Source of the DNA: Lentisphaeria bacterium UBA1791
GTDB lineage: Bacteria; Verrucomicrobiota; Lentisphaeria; Victivallales; Victivallaceae
DNA length: 8,285 bases
Direction of reading: 5' to 3'
Assembly (NCBI GenBank): GCA_002314455.1
Contig: DCFZ01000023.1
Span: forward strand, 1-8,285
In this document: positions 1-4,816 of the stretch, one piece after another
Layout: every line of letters begins with the position of its first letter
How positions within the stretch are numbered: the stretch's first letter is position 1
Notes under the pieces: model-generated
Seen by the model: only the letters and a program-made list of their open reading frames with translations
Told to the model about the DNA's origin: nothing
Databases searched by the model: none
Program-made: the position numbers and the translations under genes

Positions 1-2
1 GT

Positions 3-89
3 GCCATAAACCGTCGAAGAAACATGAATTTGCAGGATATGCATCGTCCTTTGCCGCCGCCGAAATTTCCGAAAAAGCCGGAGAAGTGA
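3..89 (+). CDS. Possible C-terminal tail of a gene truncated by the window edge
   Basis: This frame is open from the window edge to a TGA at 87-89 and would encode a tail of about 28 residues rich in basic residues and proline, ending in PPPKFPKKPEK. It contains internal ATGs (for example at 24) but no ribosome binding site before them, so it reads better as the end of a longer gene than as a small gene. The +2 frame is also open, to a TAA at 119-121, but would run through the tRNA promoter. Too little is visible to assign a function, and which frame is real is uncertain. Confidence 0.25.
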   Translation, partial: AINRRRNMNLQDMHRPLPPPKFPKKPEK

Positions 90-90
90 T

Positions 91-119
91 TTGTAAAATC
101 ACAAGTTTGGTGTTATATT
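91..119 (+). promoter_or_regulatory. Promoter of the tRNA-Glu gene (extended -10 type)
   Basis: A -35-like TTGTAA (91-96) lies 17 bases before a -10-like TATATT (114-119, five of six consensus bases). A TG at 111-112 sits one base before the -10, giving the extended -10 form. Transcription would start near 126, a few bases before the mature tRNA 5' end at 130, as expected for a short tRNA leader. This is consensus matching by eye and assumes a sigma-70-type factor. Confidence 0.55.
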
Positions 120-129
120 AAAAAATCGC

Positions 130-205
130 GTCCCTATCGTCTAGTGGCCTAGGACATCGGGTTCTCATCCCGGCAACATGGGTTCGACTCCCATTGGGGA
201 TGCCA
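130..205 (+). tRNA. tRNA-Glu (anticodon CTC), CCA encoded
   Basis: The 76-base sequence folds into a full cloverleaf. The acceptor stem pairs GTCCCTA with TGGGGAT. The D arm is GTC...GAC with the AGTGGCCTAGG loop. The anticodon stem pairs TCGGG with CCCGG around loop TTCTCAT, giving anticodon CTC at positions 34-36, which reads GAG (Glu). The T arm pairs ATGGG with CCCAT around TTCGACT. Discriminator G73 and CCA follow. The layout matches bacterial tRNA-Glu closely. The first acceptor pair is a G1-U72 wobble and pair 6-67 is also G-U, which is slightly unusual. A run of eight T (206-213) follows directly and may help end transcription. Confidence 0.96.
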
Positions 206-224
206 TTTTTTTTGTCTATCTGGC

Positions 225-250
225 AAAAACATAAAGCCTGTCAAGGCTTT
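225..250 (-). terminator. Weak candidate terminator for the minus-strand lipoprotein gene
   Basis: Read on the minus strand, AAAGCC, a six-base loop and GGCTTT (250 to 233) form a hairpin. Two or three bases later comes a run of five T (229 to 225). It lies about 70 bases past the stop codon of the lipoprotein gene. The stem is only six pairs, half of them A-T, so this is a weak call. On the plus strand the hairpin lacks a T run, so it is unlikely to serve the tRNA. Confidence 0.4.
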
Positions 251-265
251 GCTATCGAGAGCCCC

Positions 266-297
266 CCGACTTATCTGACTTTGCCGACCTGTCTGAC
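266..297. repeat. 14-base imperfect direct repeat
   Basis: CCGACTTATCTGAC (266-279) recurs as CCGACCTGTCTGAC (284-297), with 12 of 14 bases identical and starts 18 bases apart. It lies between the tRNA and the lipoprotein gene, next to an imperfect palindrome GCTATCGAGAGC (251-262). Its role is unknown: a decayed duplication or a paired protein site are both possible. Confidence 0.5.
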
Positions 298-321
298 AAA
301 AACCCTTTTTGGCGGCGGCGC

Positions 322-732
322 CTATTGCAGCGGCTGGTTGCTTTCGCTTGTCGCCGCAGGCGCGGCGGCGTCGAGGATCATCGTGAACGTCTGCTGACGG
401 CTGTAGTCGTCGAGCTTGAGCGTGTTGCCCGCTTTGCGCAAGGCAAAATAAAATTGCCAGTTGCGCCAGTTTTCACTCGGCATCTTGAGCGTGATGTTGC
501 CGGAATCCTTGTCCAATTCATACTTCCCCGCCCAGTCCAGGTATTGATTGGGGCGGTCGGAGTTTTCCGGCAGTTTTACACGCAAAAAGATGATATCTTC
601 ATAGACGCAGGCGATACAGCCGTCGGCCGCGTTTGCCGGTTGGTAACAGCCGGTGGACAAGTACGTCGGGGAACAACCGGTGATGACAAATGCGCTCAAT
701 GCCGCAAAAAAAGTCCGACTTAAAAATTTCAT
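322..732 (-). CDS. Small Cys-containing lipoprotein of unknown function
   Basis: This 136-residue protein begins with a lipoprotein signal peptide: a basic start (MKFLSR), a hydrophobic core to about residue 16, and a lipobox VITGC with the acylated cysteine at residue 20. The protein should therefore be anchored to a membrane on the periplasmic side. The mature part has further cysteines at 29, 39 and 42, the last two as a CxxC (CIAC). A mixed, probably beta-rich middle section with many aromatic residues (NWRNWQFYFAL near 88-98) follows, then a low-complexity Ala/Ser/Gln tail from about 122. The CxxC is not followed by His, so it is not a c-type heme site. The start is supported by AGGGGG about ten bases upstream. 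It is divergent from purB. I recognise no family. Confidence 0.8.
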   Translation of the reverse strand: MKFLSRTFFAALSAFVITGCSPTYLSTGCYQPANAADGCIACVYEDIIFLRVKLPENSDRPNQYLDWAGKYELDKDSGNITLKMPSENWRNWQFYFALRKAGNTLKLDDYSRQQTFTMILDAAAPAATSESNQPLQ

Positions 733-777
733 TTTTATCTTACCCCCTGAAAACTGGAAAAACTGCGCTCCGGCAGG

Positions 778-806
778 TTGATTTATTGACGCTCTGGCAC
801 TATCTT
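778..806 (+). promoter_or_regulatory. Candidate promoter of the purB operon
   Basis: TTGATT (778-783) is separated by 17 bases from TATCTT (801-806), each matching four of six consensus bases. Start near 813 would give a leader of about 100 bases before purB. A better -35 match, TTGACG at 786-791, has only a 14-base spacer to TATATA (806-811). The exact promoter is uncertain, but no other position in the gap looks clearly better. No purine riboswitch fold or PurR-like palindrome was seen. Confidence 0.35.
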
Positions 807-822
807 ATATAGGTGCAACTTT

Positions 823-851
823 ATTATAACCCGTTTTTGTGTTTTTTTCAC
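823..851 (-). promoter_or_regulatory. Candidate promoter of the lipoprotein gene
   Basis: On the minus strand a perfect -10 TATAAT (828 to 823) is preceded, after 17 bases, by GTGAAA (851 to 846), which matches four of six -35 bases. Transcription would begin near 816 and give a leader of roughly 84 bases to the ATG at 732. This is the best promoter match on the minus strand in this gap. Confidence 0.45.
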
Positions 852-908
852 GCGAAAAGCGCAAAAAAATCGAAAAAAAAACGGAAAAAACGCCAAAAAA
901 GAGGAAAA
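834..908. other. Phased A/T-tracts, predicted curved DNA in the purB leader
   Basis: Runs of T at 834-838 and 842-848 are followed by runs of A at 855-858, 863-869, 873-881, 885-890, 895-900 and 905-908. The centres of the A runs are 8.5 to 11 bases apart, averaging close to one turn of B-DNA. Phased A-tracts of this kind are known to curve DNA. The stretch lies between the predicted purB transcription start and its start codon and overlaps the -35 of the opposing promoter. The mRNA leader would be purine-rich and largely unstructured. Confidence 0.65.
901..907 (+). promoter_or_regulatory. Ribosome binding site that selects the GTG start of purB
   Basis: GAGGAAA lies with its GAGG core eight bases before the GTG at 913. 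An ATG at 908 is closer but is in another frame and reaches a stop after 11 codons. The GTG gives the N-terminus expected for the family, so it is preferred. Confidence 0.65.
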
Positions 909-912
909 TGCG

Positions 913-2349
913 GTGGATACCAACAGCTATTGCAATCCGTTGACCGATCGTTACGCCGATGCGGCGATGAGTCATGTCTGGTCGCCTCAATTCAAACATT
1001 CGACCTGGCGCCGCTTGTGGCTGACGCTCGCCCGCTGTGAAAAGGAACTCGGGCTCGAGATCACCGATCAGCAGATTGCCGAACTTGCCGCGCACGTCGA
1101 CGACATTGATTTCGACCGCGTTGCCGAGTATGAGAAATCGTTGCGGCACGATGTGATGAGCCACATCCGCACGCTGGCGGAGCTCTGCCCGAATGCCGCG
1201 CCGATCATCCACCTCGGGGCGACGAGTTGTTTCGTCACCGACAACACCGAGTTGATCCAGATGCGCGAAGCGATGAAACTGTTGCGCGGCAAACTGCTCA
1301 AACTGATCTCTCAACTCGCCGATTTCTGCGACGCCAACAAAAATCTGCCGGTGCTCGGTTTTACCCACTTGCAACCGGCGCAGTTGACGACGCTCGGCAA
1401 GCGTTTTGCCTTGTATTTGCAGGATTTCTACTTCGATTTCCAGCGCTTGGAGCGCGAAATCGACGAATTGCCCTTCCGCAGTGTCAAAGGCACGACCGGC
1501 ACGCAGGCGAGTTTTCTCGAGCTTTTCGACGGCGATCACGCCAAATGCCGCGAATTGGAGCGCCGTGTCGCCAAGGCGATGGGCTTCGATCACGTCGTCG
1601 CCGTTTCGGGGCAGACTTATACGCGCAAACTCGATTATTTCGTCCTTTCGATCCTCTCAGGATTGGGGCAGTCCGCTTCCAAGATCGCGACCGATATCCG
1701 GCTGATGGCAAATATGAAGGAGCTGGAAGAGCCCTTTGGCGCCAAGCAGGTAGGGTCAAGCGCGATGGCGTACAAGCGCAACCCGATGCGGAGCGAGCGC
1801 GTCACATCGCTTGCCCGTTATCTCATCACGTTGCCGCTCAACCCCGCCTTTACGACGGCGACGCAGTGGTTCGAGCGCACGCTCGATGATTCCGCCAACC
1901 GCCGCATCGTGCTCGCCGAGGCGTTCCTTTCTGCCGACGTGGTGTTGTCGATCCTGCTCAATGTCACTTCCGGATTGCAGGTGTGGCCCAAGGTGATCGA
2001 GCGTCACATCAAGGCGGAGTTGCCCTTTATGGCGACCGAGAACTTGCTGATGGCGGCGGTCAAGAAAGGCGGCGATCGTCAGGTGTTGCACGAAGTGATC
2101 CGCACGCACTCGATGGAAGCTTCGCGCCGCGTCAAGGCGGAGGGATTGGACAACGATCTTTTGATCCGGCTCAAGAGCGATCCCGCGTTTGCCGCGATCG
2201 CCGATGATTTCGACGCGTTGCTGGATCCGGCGACTTTCGTCGGCCGCGCGCCGCGTCAGGTGGAGGATTTTCTCAACGAGGAAATCCGTCCTATGCTCGC
2301 CGCTCACGCTTCGGAAATGGCGGGCGCTGCCGAGGAATTGACGGTATAA
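913..2349 (+). CDS. purB: Adenylosuccinate lyase, eukaryote-type
   Basis: This cytoplasmic enzyme releases fumarate twice in purine synthesis: from SAICAR to give AICAR, and from adenylosuccinate to give AMP. The 478-residue protein matches the animal/fungal ADSL form along its whole length and not the shorter Bacillus type or the E. coli type. The N-terminus has the NPLTDRYA start and WRRLWLTLA. Known catalytic positions are present: His79 in LRHDVMSH, Thr151-His152 in GFTHLQPAQLTT, and Ser282 in the flexible signature loop GSSAMAYKRNPMRSE (281-295). These are seven less than human His86, His159 and Ser289. VKGTTGTQASF (191-201), WFERTLDDSANRR (319-331) and ELPFMATEN (369-377) are further family blocks. 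The signature has Ala where many members have Pro. It starts with GTG and is the first gene of the proposed operon. Confidence 0.96.
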   Translation: MDTNSYCNPLTDRYADAAMSHVWSPQFKHSTWRRLWLTLARCEKELGLEITDQQIAELAAHVDDIDFDRVAEYEKSLRHDVMSHIRTLAELCPNAAPIIHLGATSCFVTDNTELIQMREAMKLLRGKLLKLISQLADFCDANKNLPVLGFTHLQPAQLTTLGKRFALYLQDFYFDFQRLEREIDELPFRSVKGTTGTQASFLELFDGDHAKCRELERRVAKAMGFDHVVAVSGQTYTRKLDYFVLSILSGLGQSASKIATDIRLMANMKELEEPFGAKQVGSSAMAYKRNPMRSERVTSLARYLITLPLNPAFTTATQWFERTLDDSANRRIVLAEAFLSADVVLSILLNVTSGLQVWPKVIERHIKAELPFMATENLLMAAVKKGGDRQVLHEVIRTHSMEASRRVKAEGLDNDLLIRLKSDPAFAAIADDFDALLDPATFVGRAPRQVEDFLNEEIRPMLAAHASEMAGAAEELTV

Positions 2350-2366
2350 TCAAAAAGGGGTGAAAA

Positions 2367-3737
2367 ATGGCTTTTCTGGACGATTCCTATTTGATCGGCA
2401 ACAAGACCGGCAAGGCGCTGTTTGCCAAGATCGCCAAGTTGCCCGTGGTCGATCCGCACAACCATGCGGATCTGCGCGAGATCGCCGAAAACCGCTGTTA
2501 CCGCGACGCGTGGCAGCTCTTTGCCGCGACCGACCACTACGTTTGGGAAATGATGCGCAAGCGCGGCGTGCCAGAAAAGCTGATTACCGGCAAGAGTGCG
2601 AACCGCGACAAATTCTGTGCGCTCGGCAAAATTTTTCCCGAATTGATCGGCAATCCGGTCTACGAGTGGATTCACCTTGATCTGCGCCGTTACTTCGGCG
2701 TCGAGGAGTTGCTCTCGGGCGCGACGGCGGAAACGATCTACGATGCGGTCAACGCGAAACTTGCGACCGACGAATTCCGTCCGCAGGCGCTGCTGGAAAA
2801 GAAACTCAACGTCGAAGTGATGTGTTCGACCGACGATGCCGCCGATACGCTGGAGCATCACGACCGGATCAACCGGGCGATGGGGCGCATTCTCGTGCGT
2901 CCGACGTGGCGTCCCGACAAGACGGTCAAAATTCTCGCCCCCGGCTGGCGTGCGGGGATGGATCGCCTCGAAAAGCGTTTCGGCATCGAGCTGAAAAATT
3001 TGAAGACCCTCGTTTCCGTGATGAAATTGAGCCACGATTTCTTTGCGGAGCATGGTTGCCGCGCGAGCGATCACGGGCTTTTGATCGTGCCCGACGTCGA
3101 GGCGGATTACAAACAGGCGAACCGCGTTTTCCGCCGCGCGATGGCGGGCGAGGAGATCACCAAGGAAGAGGGCCGCATCTATATGGGCTATATTTTCGGC
3201 GCCATCGCTGAATTCAACGCCGAAAGCGACTGGGTTACGCAACTTCACCTCGGTGCGGTGCGCGACGTGCGCCGGAGCCTCTTTGACGCGCTCGGCCCCG
3301 ACGTCGGCGGCGACGTCAGCGATCACGCGCTTGATCTGCGCCCCAATCTCGTCAAATTCCTCAATCGCTTTGACGGCAGACTCAAAACGGTGCTCTATTC
3401 GCTGGATCCCGGTCATTACGCAACGCTCGCGACGATCTCTCGCGCCTTTGGCGGCAAGGTTTCGCTCGGTTCGGCGTGGTGGCTGTGCGATACGCCGGTC
3501 GGGATGCGCCGCCAGTTGGAGTATATCGCTTCGGTGGATACCTTGAGCAATTTTGCCGGCATGGTCTCGGATTCGCGCAAGCTGTTGAGTTATGGTTCGC
3601 GCTTTGAGATGTTCCGCCGGGTGCTCGCCGACGTGCTGGGCAACCTCGTCGAACGCGGACAGGCTCCGCTGGAATGCGTCGAGCCTTTGGCGGAAAAGAT
3701 GGCCTATTCGGGCGTGAAAAAATACTGGAATCTGTAA
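2367..3737 (+). CDS. uxaC: Uronate isomerase (UxaC family)
   Basis: This cytoplasmic enzyme of the amidohydrolase superfamily isomerises D-glucuronate to D-fructuronate and D-galacturonate to D-tagaturonate, the entry step of hexuronate breakdown. The 456 residues are near the usual length of about 470. Metal-site His31 and His33 lie in DPHNHAD. Further family blocks are TDHYVWEMMRKRGV (55-68), IGNPVYEWIHLDLRRYFG (94-111), CSTDDAADTLEHH (153-165), RPTWRPDK (178-185), QLHLGAVR with His294 (292-299), GSAWW (368-372) and the catalytic Asp402 with Arg404 in MVSDSRKLLSY. The ATG has AAGGGGTGA just upstream. It begins 17 bases after purB and ends 30 bases before purM. No uronate transporter, dehydratase or regulator is nearby, so its place between two purine genes is unexplained. 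Confidence 0.93.
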   Translation: MAFLDDSYLIGNKTGKALFAKIAKLPVVDPHNHADLREIAENRCYRDAWQLFAATDHYVWEMMRKRGVPEKLITGKSANRDKFCALGKIFPELIGNPVYEWIHLDLRRYFGVEELLSGATAETIYDAVNAKLATDEFRPQALLEKKLNVEVMCSTDDAADTLEHHDRINRAMGRILVRPTWRPDKTVKILAPGWRAGMDRLEKRFGIELKNLKTLVSVMKLSHDFFAEHGCRASDHGLLIVPDVEADYKQANRVFRRAMAGEEITKEEGRIYMGYIFGAIAEFNAESDWVTQLHLGAVRDVRRSLFDALGPDVGGDVSDHALDLRPNLVKFLNRFDGRLKTVLYSLDPGHYATLATISRAFGGKVSLGSAWWLCDTPVGMRRQLEYIASVDTLSNFAGMVSDSRKLLSYGSRFEMFRRVLADVLGNLVERGQAPLECVEPLAEKMAYSGVKKYWNL

Positions 3738-3767
3738 ACGGAAGTTTTTTTAATAGGAGAACGACAA

Positions 3768-4814
3768 ATGGCGGCAAAAAGTGATCTCTACAAGGCGGCG
3801 GGCGTCGACATCGACCTCGCGACCGATCTGTTGACCAAGGTGAAAGGCGCACTCGCGTCGACCCGGCGTCCGGAAATGCTCGCCCCGATCGGCGGTTTCG
3901 GCGGACTTTTTCAGATCGATCTTTCGAAGTACCGCGAACCGGTGATGGTTTCGAGCATCGACGGCGTCGGTACGAAATTGATGGTCGCGATGAAAATGAA
4001 AAAGTACGACACCGTCGGTTGCGACATCGTCAATCACTGCATCAACGACATCTCGGTGCAGGGCGCGGAGCCGGTCTACTTCATGGACTACATCGGCATC
4101 GGCAAACTCCGCAGTCCCCTCTATGAGGAAGTGCTCGGCGGCATTGCCCGCGCCTGCAAGGCGGCGAATTGCGCCGTCCTGGGCGGCGAAACGGCGGAAA
4201 TGCCCGGTATGTACGGCAACGATTTCGATCTGGTCGGCGTCATCACCGGCATCGTTGAAAAGAGCGAAATCATCACCGGCGAAAAGATCAGACCGGGGCA
4301 CGTCGCGATCGGCATTGCCTCCAACGGATTGCACACCAATGGTTTCAGTCTGGCGCGCAAGGTGCTTTTTGACGCCGCCGGTTTCGACGTCAACGACCGT
4401 CCCGAATGTCTCGGCGGCGAATCGGTCGGCGAAGCGTTGCTCAAGCCGCACGTCTGCTATTATCCCGCGATCAAGGCGGCGCGCACTGCCGGCGTTGCAC
4501 TCGACGGCATCGCCCATATCACCGGCGGCGGTCTTTACGACAATGTGCCGCGCGTGTTGCCCGACGACGTCGATGTTGAATTCAACGTCGCCGGTTTCCC
4601 CGTGCCGCCGATTTTCAAGCTGATCGTCGAGCGCGGCAACGTCGGCGCCGAAGAGGCGTATCGCGTTTTCAATATGGGCGTCGGCATGGTCTGGTTCGTG
4701 CCGGAAGCCGATGCGGACAAGGCGCTCGAAGCGATCCGCAGTTGTGGACACTATGCGGCGAAAATCGGTCGCATCGTCAACGGTAGCAAGAGTGTCCGCG
4801 TCGCGACGAAATAA
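3768..4814 (+). CDS. purM: Phosphoribosylformylglycinamidine cyclo-ligase (AIR synthetase)
   Basis: PurM closes the imidazole ring: FGAM plus ATP gives AIR, the fifth step of purine synthesis, in the cytoplasm. The 348 residues match the family's normal length. The N-terminal AGVDIDLATDLL block is followed by SSIDGVGTK (62-70), the VNHCINDISVQGAEPVYFMDY block (88-108), the nucleotide-site block LGGETAEMPGMY (138-149), IASNGLHTNGFSL (183-195), HITGGGLYDNVPRVLP (250-265) and FNMGVGM (301-307), in the order seen across PurM proteins. AGGAGA about nine bases before the ATG supports the start. It shares the transcript with purB but is separated from it by uxaC. Its stop is two bases before the start of the next gene. 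Confidence 0.97.
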   Translation: MAAKSDLYKAAGVDIDLATDLLTKVKGALASTRRPEMLAPIGGFGGLFQIDLSKYREPVMVSSIDGVGTKLMVAMKMKKYDTVGCDIVNHCINDISVQGAEPVYFMDYIGIGKLRSPLYEEVLGGIARACKAANCAVLGGETAEMPGMYGNDFDLVGVITGIVEKSEIITGEKIRPGHVAIGIASNGLHTNGFSLARKVLFDAAGFDVNDRPECLGGESVGEALLKPHVCYYPAIKAARTAGVALDGIAHITGGGLYDNVPRVLPDDVDVEFNVAGFPVPPIFKLIVERGNVGAEEAYRVFNMGVGMVWFVPEADADKALEAIRSCGHYAAKIGRIVNGSKSVRVATK

Positions 4815-4816
4815 TC

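Noticed and set aside
180..213. tRNA 3' end considered as an integration (att) site
   Set aside because: No second copy of the tRNA 3' end, integrase gene or foreign-looking DNA is present in the window.
325..723. Plus-strand open frame opposite the lipoprotein gene
   Set aside because: The minus-strand frame has a signal peptide, lipobox and ribosome binding site; the plus-strand product is Arg/Val-rich with none of these.
908..943. Short ATG frame of 11 codons overlapping the purB GTG start
   Set aside because: It is too short and has only the ribosome binding site shared with purB; nothing shows it is a leader peptide.
805..1593. Long minus-strand open frame opposite purB (262 codons)
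   Set aside because: It overlaps a certain purB gene, is rich in Arg, Gln and His as expected of antisense to GC-rich coding DNA, and has no family motif.
1753..1797. Ala in place of the usual Pro in the PurB signature loop (SSAMAYKRNP), considered as a lesion
   Set aside because: The catalytic Ser and the Lys, Arg and Asn of the loop are intact, and from memory the fungal enzyme has the same Ala, so it is normal variation.
2304..3416. Long minus-strand open frame opposite uxaC (370 codons)
   Set aside because: It is a shadow of uxaC, which carries clear family motifs on the plus strand; the antisense product has no recognisable domain.
3750..4751. Long minus-strand open frame opposite purM (333 codons)
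   Set aside because: purM is intact on the plus strand; the antisense composition is typical of codon-bias shadows.
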